Shown here: piece by piece, positions 8,003-16,251 of the stretch
Layout: the number at the start of each line of letters is the position of its first letter
Numbering within the stretch: position 1 is the stretch's first letter
DNA from: Ndongobacter massiliensis
Lineage (GTDB): Bacteria; Bacillota; Clostridia; Tissierellales; Peptoniphilaceae
Assembly: GCF_900120375.1 (NCBI RefSeq)
Contig: NZ_LT635480.1
Location: 1,494,840-1,558,839 of the forward strand
Reading direction: 5' to 3'
DNA length: 64,000 nt
Position numbers and translations under genes: made by a program
Notes under the pieces: generated by a model
The model's input: only the letters and a program-made list of their open reading frames with translations
The model's database searches: none
Told to the model about the DNA's origin: nothing

Positions 8003-9250
8003 TTACTTCGTCTTCTGCGCTTCAATAATTTCCTTGAATTCAAAGGCTTCCCCGTGGCATTCATATACAGCACACGCCATGGAAGGATTATGGGTCTTTG
8101 AATCCATCACCAATGTACCGATCAAGCCTTCGAAAACATCTGTCTGCTCCAAAGCATCGCGTATTGCTTGGGGATCCGCCGAGCCGGCACGATTGATCGC
8201 ATCGACCAGCCACATAACTCCGTCATGTCCGAACAGGCATTCCCCTTCCATCGTGATATTGTATTCCTTGGCAACTTCTTCACCGAATGCTTTCGCCTCC
8301 GGGGTGCTAAATCCGATACGAGAAACATAGAGGCAGTTTTCTAATGCCCCTTCCGCCTCTTTCGCCAACTGTGCGGAATCCCAACCGTCATGGCCCATAA
8401 GGGTGCAATCAATGCCCATTTCACGCGCCTGTTTTGCAAAGGTCGCATTCTTCGCATAGTCATTCATGAGTACGAAGACGATATCCGGTTTTGCCGCACC
8501 GATATTGGTCAGCTGTGCACGAAAATCAACATCCCCTTCTTGGCACTGCTCATCCGCTACGATTTCTCCACCCTTTGCAGTAAAGGAGTCCCGCAAAAAC
8601 TTTGCAACCGATTCCGAGTTTGTGTTGCCGGCAACACTGAAAAGAGCGGCTTTTTTGGCTCCCAGCGTGTCGTATGCGTAATTGCCGATGACCGTTCCTA
8701 AATAGGAGTCGATGAAGCACATACGGAACGAATACGGATGCAATTTCCCATTTTCGTCCACCGTCACCAGTTCGTTAGAAGCCGCCGTTCCGATGATCGG
8801 AACCTTGACCTCGTCCGCTACCGACGCCATCGGAATATTGCAAGATGAGAAGTTCGTCCCAATCTCCGCCACGATGTGATGCATCTCTACGAGGTTTTTG
8901 AAAGCAGAGACGGAGTCCGCCGGTTCTCCCTTTCCATCCATAGGTACCAATTCCAATTTTTTTCCACCCAGAACGCCGCCACTTTCATTCACCTTTTTAA
9001 TGGCCAATTCTGCGCCGTATTGTCCAGCAGTCCCCCAAAGCGCCGTCGCACCGGTCAAGTCCGAAACATAACCGATCTTAATCGTATCGCCATCTGAAGT
9101 ACCTGTTGATTTCTCGCTCATCTCCTCACTTGTTTCTTGTTTTTCCTCCTTGGATTCCGTCGATGTGGAATCGTTTTTTCCGCAGGCGCCAAGAGCAACG
9201 ATCATCGCTAGCGCCAACAGAAGTGATAAAAACCTTTTCTTTCCCTTCAT
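8003..9250 (-). CDS. livJ: LivJ-type ABC substrate-binding lipoprotein
   Basis: A 415-residue periplasmic-binding-protein type I (Peripla_BP_6). The lipoprotein signal is at residues 1-24, with a lipobox ALGAC and Cys 23 anchoring it outside the membrane, followed by a Ser/Thr/Glu-rich linker to about residue 55. The mature domain begins IKIGYVSDLTGATALWG and contains the family's KVNESGGVLGGKKLELV segment. It is the first gene of the 7-kb operon. LivJ homologues bind branched-chain amino acids, but this fold also binds amides, urea and other small molecules, so the ligand is not proven; the downstream transketolase and isomerase raise the possibility of a sugar-like ligand. Confidence 0.9.
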   Translation of the reverse strand: MKGKKRFLSLLLALAMIVALGACGKNDSTSTESKEEKQETSEEMSEKSTGTSDGDTIKIGYVSDLTGATALWGTAGQYGAELAIKKVNESGGVLGGKKLELVPMDGKGEPADSVSAFKNLVEMHHIVAEIGTNFSSCNIPMASVADEVKVPIIGTAASNELVTVDENGKLHPYSFRMCFIDSYLGTVIGNYAYDTLGAKKAALFSVAGNTNSESVAKFLRDSFTAKGGEIVADEQCQEGDVDFRAQLTNIGAAKPDIVFVLMNDYAKNATFAKQAREMGIDCTLMGHDGWDSAQLAKEAEGALENCLYVSRIGFSTPEAKAFGEEVAKEYNITMEGECLFGHDGVMWLVDAINRAGSADPQAIRDALEQTDVFEGLIGTLVMDSKTHNPSMACAVYECHGEAFEFKEIIEAQKTK

Positions 9251-9294
9251 AATTTTCTCCTCCGTTTGAATTTTTTCCCTATCACATCAAGGAA

Positions 9295-9324
9295 ATCATA
9301 GCACTTGAAGCGCGCTTTTGTCAA
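9295..9324 (-). promoter_or_regulatory. Sigma-A promoter of the livJHMGF-tkt-rpiB operon
   Basis: TTGACA (9319-9324) and TATGAT (9295-9300) on the minus strand with an 18-base spacer, 45 bases upstream of the livJ start. Inside the spacer the sequence GCGCGC is flanked by AAA/TTC, which could be part of an operator; no recognised operator consensus was seen. Confidence 0.7.
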
Positions 9325-9573
9325 CAAATCTCCTCATTAGTCTTCATAATCGAACAAAATCCCAATTAAATACACGAAGCAGTGAATAATTAACGATTTT
9401 TTCACATAATATCTTTCTCGTAAAAAACTTTATATTTCTTTCTAAAAAGTTTACCTCCTTAATATATAGCAAAAGAAATTCTGTTTTTTATTTATTACCC
9501 ATAATCTTTTATGCAAAAGTTTTCTTTTTTGAACGCTGTTATGAACCGAAGCACAACGCCGTTTTTCTTATAG
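9325..9573 (-). other. AT-rich intergenic region upstream of livJ promoter
   Basis: About 250 bases of AT-rich sequence with no supportable gene. A full Shine-Dalgarno-like AAGGAGGT occurs on the minus strand near 9455 but no start codon follows at usable distance. It may be upstream regulatory DNA for the liv operon or decayed sequence. Confidence 0.4.
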
Positions 9574-9634
9574 AATTGCAAAAAGTGACTGCGCTTTCGA
9601 AAAATAGATGCTGCTACAGTCACTTTTTGCAATT
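9574..9634 (-). terminator. Large inverted repeat, likely bidirectional terminator after the MBL gene
   Basis: Perfect 18-bp arms (AATTGCAAAAAGTGACTG at 9574-9591 and its complement at 9617-9634) around a 25-base loop. In both orientations the stem reads AAAAAGTGACTG...CAGTCACTTTTT, the A-tract/U-tract layout of an intrinsic terminator. It lies 69 bases after the MBL gene stop on the minus strand. Confidence 0.55.
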
Positions 9635-9702
9635 TATCTATTATTATTTACCGTCTTTTATCCACGCAATGCCGCAAGTTTTACACTTTTATCTCCGACC
9701 TA

Positions 9703-10449
9703 TCAGGCAAAATAAGACAATTGTGGCGGGATTAAACCTGTTGCAAATTTCTGCGCGCAGGTTTTAATGTGCACATTTCCATCTTCCAGACAAAATACAC
9801 CATGTCCCGGGAAAAGTGCATCCACATCAAGCTTTGCCAACTTTTGCATCGCCTGCGAGTACGGATAGAGACTGACGTCATAGAGCGATTGGATTAATAC
9901 CTGTCCGCACACAAAGACACTGTCGGCAGAAAATAGGCATTTCATCCCGTCAATATTTGCGTACATAACCATATCGCAGAGACTGTGCCCCGGTACCATA
10001 TACACCGTAATCGTGACATTGCCAATGGTAATCTTATCTTGATCATTTAGGCCGATGACGCCCGGACATTTCGGATACGAAAAATCTTTCGGATATAAAC
10101 CGCCTTTTGACGGCGCAATACTGGTGGCTACTTCATCTCCTGTCTCAATCGCTTCGGCTTCTTTCGCCGGCGCATAAACGGCACATCCCGTTGCCTTGCG
10201 TATGCGCGCCGCACCGCAGGCGTGGTCGCCATGGTAATGACTCAAAAAGATAGCTTTAATATCATTCAGATGAAAGCCGTGCGATTCAATAATGGCATCC
10301 ATGCGATGGGTATCAAGTCCGACACCGGAATCAATCAAAATGCACCCCTCGCCGGTATCAATCATATACACATTGCAATCAATTGGATGACTGATGCCAA
10401 ATCCCCACTTGCCGCTGGCCACCAAGTAAATGTGATCTGAAATTTTCAT
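9703..10449 (-). CDS. MBL-fold metallo-hydrolase
   Basis: A 248-residue metallo-beta-lactamase-fold enzyme. The metal motif HYHGDH (in SHYHGDHACGAAR) supplies the two-metal site; further ligands are in VPGHSLCDM and the C-terminal FPGHG. Asp/Asn at VDALFPGHG region and the IDSGVGLDTHRMD loop follow the glyoxalase II-like layout. No signal peptide, so it is cytoplasmic. It lies 19 bases after the M20 amidohydrolase and ends before the inverted repeat at 9574-9634. Members hydrolyse thioesters, lactones or phosphoesters; the substrate here is not evident, but the neighbouring amidohydrolase suggests breakdown of an acylated or amidated small molecule. Confidence 0.85.
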   Translation of the reverse strand: MKISDHIYLVASGKWGFGISHPIDCNVYMIDTGEGCILIDSGVGLDTHRMDAIIESHGFHLNDIKAIFLSHYHGDHACGAARIRKATGCAVYAPAKEAEAIETGDEVATSIAPSKGGLYPKDFSYPKCPGVIGLNDQDKITIGNVTITVYMVPGHSLCDMVMYANIDGMKCLFSADSVFVCGQVLIQSLYDVSLYPYSQAMQKLAKLDVDALFPGHGVFCLEDGNVHIKTCAQKFATGLIPPQLSYFA

Positions 10450-10468
10450 TGCTTACCCCTTTCTTTAC

Positions 10469-11641
10469 TTAAAAATTCCCCGTTAAAAAGTTTATGGCAT
10501 ACTGCGCTTCAATCATAGAACCTTGAATGAGAACTGACTCATCCACATTGTAATAACAACTATGTTGCGGATAAATCGCATGACAGTCTTCATTCCGCAC
10601 ACCAAGTAACGCAAAACAGCCCGGTGCTTCATGGAGATATTCGGAAAAATTTTCGCCGCCCGGTGTTTTTTCATAATGATAAAAGGCTTCTTCACCCAAA
10701 ACCGCACGAACCGCCGATTGCGCTACACGCGTTCCCAGCGGATCGTTGATCACCACCGAGGAGCCCATTGTGTAATTCAGCTTCATCTCCGCCCGGAATG
10801 TTTCTCCGGTATGTTGCACAATGCGTTGCATTACTTGCGGCAATCGCTCTCGAATTTCATCGTTAAAAGTGCGCGTCGTCCCGGACAAGTGTGCCTTTCC
10901 TGCCAAAACATTGGACTGCTCGCCTGCATGAAACTCTCCAATCGAAACAACCACCGGCTCTAAAGGATTGATTTCTCGGCTTACAATGCTTTGTAAATTA
11001 TTCACCAATGCCGCTCCGGCTACAATAGCATCAACCCCCTGATCCGGTTTCGAACCGTGACAGCTTTTTCCGACAATGTCAATCGTATAAAAATCGGCGG
11101 AAGCCATAATGGGACCTTCCTGCACAGAAATCTTTCCTGCCGGAATATCGCTCCACACATGAATCCCGAAAATGGAGTCGACGCCTTCCATAGCGCCTGC
11201 AGCAATCATTTTTTTCGCTCCTTTTGCGACTTCTTCCGCCGGCTCAAAAATGAGGCGCACCGTACCCGGAATTTCATCGCGTATCGCATACAAAATTTTC
11301 GCCGCCCCCAATAACATGGCCATGTGATTATCATGACCACAGGCATGCATAACGCCTTCATTCTCTGAGGCAAAAGGAAGCCCCGTCTGTTCTGTAACTG
11401 CCAGCGCATCCATATCCGCCCGCAAAGCCACGCACTTTCCCGGCTTTTCTCCTTGGATTTCTGCCAGTACGCCGGTGTCTGATACAATACGCCCTTCTAT
11501 GCCGATTTCTTTAAGTTCTGCAACCACCTTTTTACTGGTTTCGTATTCCTGAAGACTGATTTCTGGCATTTTATGAAATTCTCTGCGCTTGGAAATGACA
11601 TATTCACTATATTGTTTGCCAAAATCGGATATTTTCAACAT
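10469..11641 (-). CDS. M20-family amidohydrolase / N-acyl-amino-acid hydrolase
   Basis: A 390-residue zinc amidohydrolase related to hippurate, IAA-amino-acid and N-acetyl-diaminopimelate hydrolases. Motifs in order: RREFHKMPEISLQEYET, LRADMDAL, MHACGHDNHMAMLLGAA, EPAEEVAKGA, and a C-terminal GGENFSEYL. The mononuclear/binuclear zinc ligands (Cys and His in ACGHD, Glu-Glu, His) are present. The typical length is 380-400. The ribosome site is weak (GAGATTG), and the gene is 28 bases after DUF1097, so coupling in one operon is likely. Confidence 0.92.
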   Translation of the reverse strand: MLKISDFGKQYSEYVISKRREFHKMPEISLQEYETSKKVVAELKEIGIEGRIVSDTGVLAEIQGEKPGKCVALRADMDALAVTEQTGLPFASENEGVMHACGHDNHMAMLLGAAKILYAIRDEIPGTVRLIFEPAEEVAKGAKKMIAAGAMEGVDSIFGIHVWSDIPAGKISVQEGPIMASADFYTIDIVGKSCHGSKPDQGVDAIVAGAALVNNLQSIVSREINPLEPVVVSIGEFHAGEQSNVLAGKAHLSGTTRTFNDEIRERLPQVMQRIVQHTGETFRAEMKLNYTMGSSVVINDPLGTRVAQSAVRAVLGEEAFYHYEKTPGGENFSEYLHEAPGCFALLGVRNEDCHAIYPQHSCYYNVDESVLIQGSMIEAQYAINFLTGNF

Positions 11642-11669
11642 GACAATCTCGTAAAGGAGAGAACCTCCC

Positions 11670-12188
11670 TCACGCTACCTCCTTTCCGTTTTCTTCCAAC
11701 CCGGCAAGTTTTTCCGAACATTTTCCGGTGATCGCCATAATACCTCCCAATAAGACACCCGCAATCATAGTCAAACACATTGTTACGCCATTTGCTCCGC
11801 CGGTAGCAAAACAGACTGCAAAGCCGCCAAATACTGTGGGACAGGATCCGAAAATGGTATTCAATGCAAATCCCATGTGGAAGGCACAACAGAGCAGAAC
11901 AGAGATAAAAACGCCGAAAATCAGCGAAGGCATGAATCCCCATCCTGCTGAAATGGCCATGAGCCATAGACAAAACAGCCCCCATAGAAAACCGCAAACA
12001 GCGCAAACGCAGAGTTTTGGAATCACTTTCAAATCTCCACCATGCAGAAAGAAGATTGGCAACGTCACATACGTACACCACATTGCCGGATTGGGAATGG
12101 GTAACAGGTTATAAATCACAGCATAGATAACGGCAAAAACCGTTATAAAAAACGACCACCATAAGTTCTTTTTCAATTCTTTGTTCAT
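11670..12188 (-). CDS. DUF1097 family membrane protein
   Basis: A 172-residue integral membrane protein with about five hydrophobic helices (starting near residues 9, 35, 60, 85 and 130) and a conserved-looking HMGFALNTIFGSCPTVFGGFA stretch; overall it fits the DUF1097/YcdZ family, of unknown function. I chose the ATG at 12188 because GGGAGAGG precedes it; a GTG at 12209 would add seven residues. It sits between a decayed PLP-lyase gene and an M20 amidohydrolase and may be a small transporter for their substrate; that role is only a guess. Confidence 0.7.
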   Translation of the reverse strand: MNKELKKNLWWSFFITVFAVIYAVIYNLLPIPNPAMWCTYVTLPIFFLHGGDLKVIPKLCVCAVCGFLWGLFCLWLMAISAGWGFMPSLIFGVFISVLLCCAFHMGFALNTIFGSCPTVFGGFAVCFATGGANGVTMCLTMIAGVLLGGIMAITGKCSEKLAGLEENGKEVA

Positions 12189-12210
12189 GACCTCTCCCTT
12201 TCTACTCACT

Positions 12211-12735
12211 TTACGAGAACACCCCAGCTGCTTTCATTGCTTGCTTCAAATCTTCAATAATATCCTTTCCCGATTCCAGGCCGATGCTGAAGAGGAAGAA
12301 TCCTTTCCGATAAATCTCCGGATAATGCGGAAGTTTGTCGCTCGTTTCGTCGTAGTACACGATCAAGCTCTCCACGTCGCCGAGGGAAACCGCATGGGTA
12401 ACCAATTTCAAGGCATCCAAGAACTTTTCATGCGCCCGTAAATCACCTTGAATGTCAAAGGACATCATTCCTGAATACTGCCCGCGCATCAAGGACTGTG
12501 CCCGTTCCTATTGCGGGTGACTCTTGAGCCCCGGATAATGCACAAAGCGTACTGCCGGACAAGTCTCCAAAACTGTGCCACTTCAAGTGCAGCGCGGCTA
12601 TGCTGTTCCATGCGCAGCGGAACAGTCACCAAGCCGCGCGTAATGAGCCACGCCGTAAATGGACTTAAAATGCCGCCGAAGGTATCATCTTTTCGCGCTC
12701 CTCCATACACAGCAATCGTTAGTTCTGTTCCAATT
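12211..12735 (-). pseudogene. Decayed Cys/Met-metabolism PLP lyase (C-terminal remnant)
   Basis: Remnant of a cystathionine/methionine gamma-lyase-type gene. The readable piece starts TIAVYGGARKDDTFGG and continues ILSPFTAWLITRGL...PLRMEQHSRAALEVAQF. A frame change near 12565 is then needed to read FVHYPGLKSHPQ, and an in-frame TAG near 12509 interrupts it before ERAQSLMRGQYSGMMSFDIQG. The C-terminus reads to a stop at 12211 but lacks the usual HPASMTH loop. The N-terminal two thirds, including the PLP lysine, are absent. It is therefore at least triply disrupted. It probably headed the operon with DUF1097, M20 and MBL genes. Confidence 0.8.
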
Positions 12736-12782
12736 CATTGTCCATAGGTTTCCTCCTTATAAATTATAGTATAGATAGAAGG

Positions 12783-13391
12783 GAGCTGCTTCCTTATGCG
12801 CAAAACATTGTCAGCACCTCGATACAGATGAAAAATTTTATGAAATCAGACGAAGTGCTTGGCGGAACGGTATACTTCGGGATGGTGGAATCCATTTTTG
12901 AACTTCTTCCGAATGAATTTTTTCTGGAATACCACAAACGTTTCCCCAATGTACTCCTAGATTTGGATGTGACCGGTACGGCGGCACTTAAAAATGGACT
13001 CTTACAAGGAACCCTGGATGCCGCCTGCCTCGTCGATTATCCTCTTTCTCCCACCGAATGGAGTGTGTGGGAATCATTGGAAACGCCGATCGTCATTATC
13101 GCTAATCCGAATCATTTCCTAGCAAACCGCTCGGTCGTCCAATTGCGAGATATCTGCGGGCAGCGACTCATTTTAATGAAGGAGACGGCTCCGTATTCCA
13201 TTCAATTCAATCACGCAACAGCCAAGGCGCATTTGACTATGAAGCCGTTTTTGCGTCTCAAGAGTGCACAAACAGCCGATGGAGGGGCTGCTCGAAGAAA
13301 TCAAAGACACACTCGAAGAGGCACTGACCTCTTTGTAGGCGTCTCCGGAGATTTCTTTCCCCGGTCCTGTACTTGCGTTACAATGGAATAA
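12783..13391 (+). pseudogene. Decayed LysR-family regulator
   Basis: Effector-binding part of a LysR-type regulator, divergent from the decayed lyase. The recognisable piece starts ELLPYAQNIVSTSIQM (the linker normally following the HTH) and continues GGTVYFGMVESIFELLP and PIVIIANPNHFLANRSVV. The N-terminal winged helix (about 60 residues) is missing, with no ATG or RBS in place. After about 13225 the frame changes: QGAFDYEAVFASQE is legible in another frame and further stops follow. No functional product is expected. Confidence 0.8.
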
Positions 13392-13497
13392 AATAAAGTG
13401 GAACTTTCTCGCCGGAACACATGACTATAAGGGGATCCGGCGTGCGGTTTCGTTTTGCAAAATGCATTGTCATAACGTACGAAGAAAGGAACGAAAT

Positions 13498-15117
13498 ATG
13501 TCAACCACGACACAATTCAAGAAATCGGAAATCGGTCCGAATCTTACGGCGATGAGCCGCCTGCGCACGATTGTTGAAACGCCCTTCTACGGGAACAATG
13601 TCGTTCCCATCGCCCATTTACAGGAGGCCTACGATTTGGCAGTCGCCTCTCCGGGTACAATCGTCACCGACCTGCCGGTGGAGCAGCCGGAACATTTGGG
13701 GCTGCGTCCCGGCGCCCGCGTGCTGCTCTTTAATGACGGTGCCGTGACGGGGCGCGCGGCCGCCGCACGCCGGATTATCGGCATGGAGGGCGTCGATACG
13801 GACGATCTGAACCGCAAAGTCATGGACGCCGTGTACGCCACACGCCGGCGCAAACTGTACCATGCACAGGTGATCGTCGGATTGGACGAAGATTTCATGG
13901 TGCGTGCCCATCTGCTTATTCCCGAGGGGGAGGAAAATTTATTATACGATTGGATGCTGAATTTTCAACCCTTTACTGCGGCTTATCAAAAACGCTATGA
14001 AGCCTCCAAAGCCTATGCGCACGAGGGGGACATCTATATTTTCTCCGATCCGCAGTGGAGTCACCCGGAACATCCGCTCGGTTTAACCTACTTTGATCCC
14101 GAGCACAACTGCGCAGCACTATTGGGCATGCATTATTTCGGCGAACACAAAAAAGGCACCCTCACCCTCGCCTGGGCAATCGCCAATCGCAACGGATTTG
14201 CCAGCTGTCACGGCGGCTGCAAGGTGTTGAAAAAAGAAGGAAAAGAGCCCTATACACTCGCCGTATTCGGGCTGTCCGGCTCCGGAAAATCGACCATCAC
14301 ACACGCCACCCACGGCGGGCGATACGACATCAATGTGCTGCACGATGACGCCTTCATCATTCACACCGAAGACCGCTATGCGATTGCTATGGAACCGACG
14401 TATTTTGATAAGACACAGGACTACCCGGTTGATTCGCCGGATAACCGCTATTTATTGACCGTTCAAAACTGCGGCGCTACGCGCTGCGACGATAAAATCG
14501 TCATTGTCAGCGAAGACCTGCGCAACGGCAACGGCCGGGCGATAAAATCGCGGCTGTGGTCCCCGCATCGGGTCGACCGTCTCGATGAAAAAATCCGCGG
14601 CATTTGCTGGATCATGAAGGATCCGACCCTTCCGCCCCTGCTGCGCGTCAATGATCCGACGCTGGCCTCTCTGATGGGCGCGACACTGTCCACCAAGCGA
14701 ACCAGTGCCGAACGGCTGGCAAAGGGCGTCGATCCGAATGCACTGGTCATCGAGCCCTATGCCAACCCGTTCCGTACCTATCCGTTGGGGGACGATTTTG
14801 CAAAATTCAAAGGGCTGTTTGAAAACGGCGTTGCCTGCTATATCCTGAACACCGGCTTTTTCTTCGGTAAAAAAGTTCCGAAGGAAATTACACTGGATGC
14901 CGTCGAACAAATTGTCGATGGGCGTGGAAAATGGCAACCGCTTCCAGATTACCCGACCTTCTCTTATGTCGAATGGGATGACTTTCCCCTGCCTTCCCAT
15001 TTCAAAGAGGACTTTCAAAAGAGCCTCGTCGTGCGCGCAGATTTTATAAAAGCACTGCACGGCTACAATGCGCTTCCGAATGAGGCGATACAAGCCTTCT
15101 GTGCGCTGCTGCACTGA
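13498..15117 (+). CDS. pckA: ATP-type phosphoenolpyruvate carboxykinase (divergent member)
   Basis: A 539-residue kinase-fold enzyme. The PEPCK core can be followed: GEHKKGTLTLAWA (equivalent of the metal-binding GEMKKG), the P-loop GLSGSGKST at about 258-266, HDDAF and EPTYFDKT (equivalent of the DDEHGW/EGGCYAKT metal and substrate region). It converts oxaloacetate plus ATP to PEP, or the reverse, linking C4 acids to glycolysis. The P-loop is SGSGKS instead of SGTGKT and much of the C-terminal half departs from E. coli PckA, so it belongs to a divergent branch. The start at 13498 has AAAGGA 8 bases upstream. A terminator follows at 15221. Confidence 0.75.
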   Translation: MSTTTQFKKSEIGPNLTAMSRLRTIVETPFYGNNVVPIAHLQEAYDLAVASPGTIVTDLPVEQPEHLGLRPGARVLLFNDGAVTGRAAAARRIIGMEGVDTDDLNRKVMDAVYATRRRKLYHAQVIVGLDEDFMVRAHLLIPEGEENLLYDWMLNFQPFTAAYQKRYEASKAYAHEGDIYIFSDPQWSHPEHPLGLTYFDPEHNCAALLGMHYFGEHKKGTLTLAWAIANRNGFASCHGGCKVLKKEGKEPYTLAVFGLSGSGKSTITHATHGGRYDINVLHDDAFIIHTEDRYAIAMEPTYFDKTQDYPVDSPDNRYLLTVQNCGATRCDDKIVIVSEDLRNGNGRAIKSRLWSPHRVDRLDEKIRGICWIMKDPTLPPLLRVNDPTLASLMGATLSTKRTSAERLAKGVDPNALVIEPYANPFRTYPLGDDFAKFKGLFENGVACYILNTGFFFGKKVPKEITLDAVEQIVDGRGKWQPLPDYPTFSYVEWDDFPLPSHFKEDFQKSLVVRADFIKALHGYNALPNEAIQAFCALLH

Positions 15118-15220
15118 GTCCGGTGCCTCGTTTCCTTGAAACGGCGTTGCGGAGGCAATGAAGCAGCACAACAATAATGCCATGACGTCGTTGCAACATT
15201 ATGCTCTATGCCAAATACAG

Positions 15221-15258
15221 AAAGACCCGCACCGGTTCCACTCGGTGCGGGTCTTTTT
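15221..15258 (+). terminator. Intrinsic terminator after pckA, probably bidirectional
   Basis: Perfect 14-bp stem AAAGACCCGCACCG / CGGTGCGGGTCTTT with an 8-base loop and TTTTT on the plus strand; the AAAGA side gives a shorter T-tract for the convergent minus-strand DUF2254 gene. Confidence 0.85.
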
Positions 15259-15280
15259 CAAAGACAACGAGAAGCCCTCT

Positions 15281-16247
15281 TCATGCCTTCTCTTCCATAA
15301 CCTCGCGATTGACCGCATCCGCCTGCTCAAAGGTAAAGACAGCATACGTCCTTTTAAGGTAGGCGCGGTCGTATGCATCCGGAATCGCATCCATCGCCGT
15401 GTCAAAGACGTGAGCCGCATAGTTGCGAACGACTTCTTTGACTTGTTCATGTGCCATTTCCTGTGTAATAAAACAATCGGCAATACTGTCCAAAAATTCC
15501 TTGGATTCGTCTTCCGACAGCGACCAGTCTTTGTAAGATGCAAGGTGGCAAGATGGAAGTCTTTGACAATGTAATCTCCAAGATGCCGCTCAATCTGTAA
15601 AATGCCCTTTTGTCCTTGTAAATGCCGCACTATACGCGCTACATCAATGCTGTTGAGATATCCGGTGGAAAGTGCATAAATTTTAATGCTTCGTTCACAT
15701 TCCGTCGTTTGCAACGAAAGAGAGCGCCGCCGCTTCGCCACCTGCGCGTCGATCACGGGCAATGCCTCCTGATAGACGCTTTGCACCACATTGCTGCCGC
15801 TGGTCATTCGAATGACCTCATGTACAAAAAGAATGAAGTGAAACATACAGAAAGTAGCATATACGAGGGAAATGCCATCCGCCACTACGCGCTGCTTCTC
15901 GTAGATGCCTCCGATGACAAACAGAGTCAATACGCAGTAGAGAAAGCCTCCAACAAATACGCCCAGTACGCGATTGATCCTCTTTTTCTCCGTAAAATTT
16001 GACACCATACGCGGCGAGTAGCTATTCGAATACATATTCATCACCGTCATCAGCGTAGAAAATGTAAATGTCGTAATCGTCAGCAATGCCCCCGCCAGCG
16101 TCGTCAAAAGTGTGGTTGAAAGCCCCACGTTCATAAGAAGCACTTCCGGAATAAACGCATGCCATTCCGGATGCCGTAAATCTACAAATCCCACCAGTAC
16201 ACCAGCAATAACGAAAAGCTGATGTTCCGGATCATGTGAATCCACAT
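15281..16247 (-). pseudogene. DUF2254 membrane protein gene, frameshifted
   Basis: The first part encodes a DUF2254-type protein: TTLAGALLTITTFTFSTLMTV, NSYSPRMVSNF and two further membrane helices (about residues 90-135), then a soluble domain. Near 15540-15555 the frame is lost: two near-identical 8-base units (GCAAGGTG, GCAAGATG on the plus strand) stand in tandem, and removal of one restores HLASYKDWSLSEDESKEF continuing to the natural stop at 15281. Without correction the reading frame runs on through the terminator. The N-terminus is also short: family members usually have an extra first helix and about 430 residues. The start codon is uncertain (GTG at 16245 or ATG at 16247 in another frame). 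Confidence 0.7.
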
Positions 16248-16251
16248 TCGA

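Noticed and set aside
9440-9465. Full AAGGAGGT ribosome-site-like sequence on the minus strand
   Set aside because: No ATG, GTG or TTG at usable distance and no downstream frame, so no gene is supported.
12738-13391. Continuous open frame suggesting an intact 217-residue LysR-like gene
   Set aside because: It lacks the HTH, has no ribosome site, and its last third is out of frame relative to the legible LysR sequence; called a pseudogene.
15199-15540. Continuation of the DUF2254 frame through the pckA terminator
   Set aside because: The product after the 8-base duplication is Arg/Lys-rich nonsense, while the other frame gives a natural acidic helical C-terminus ending at 15281.
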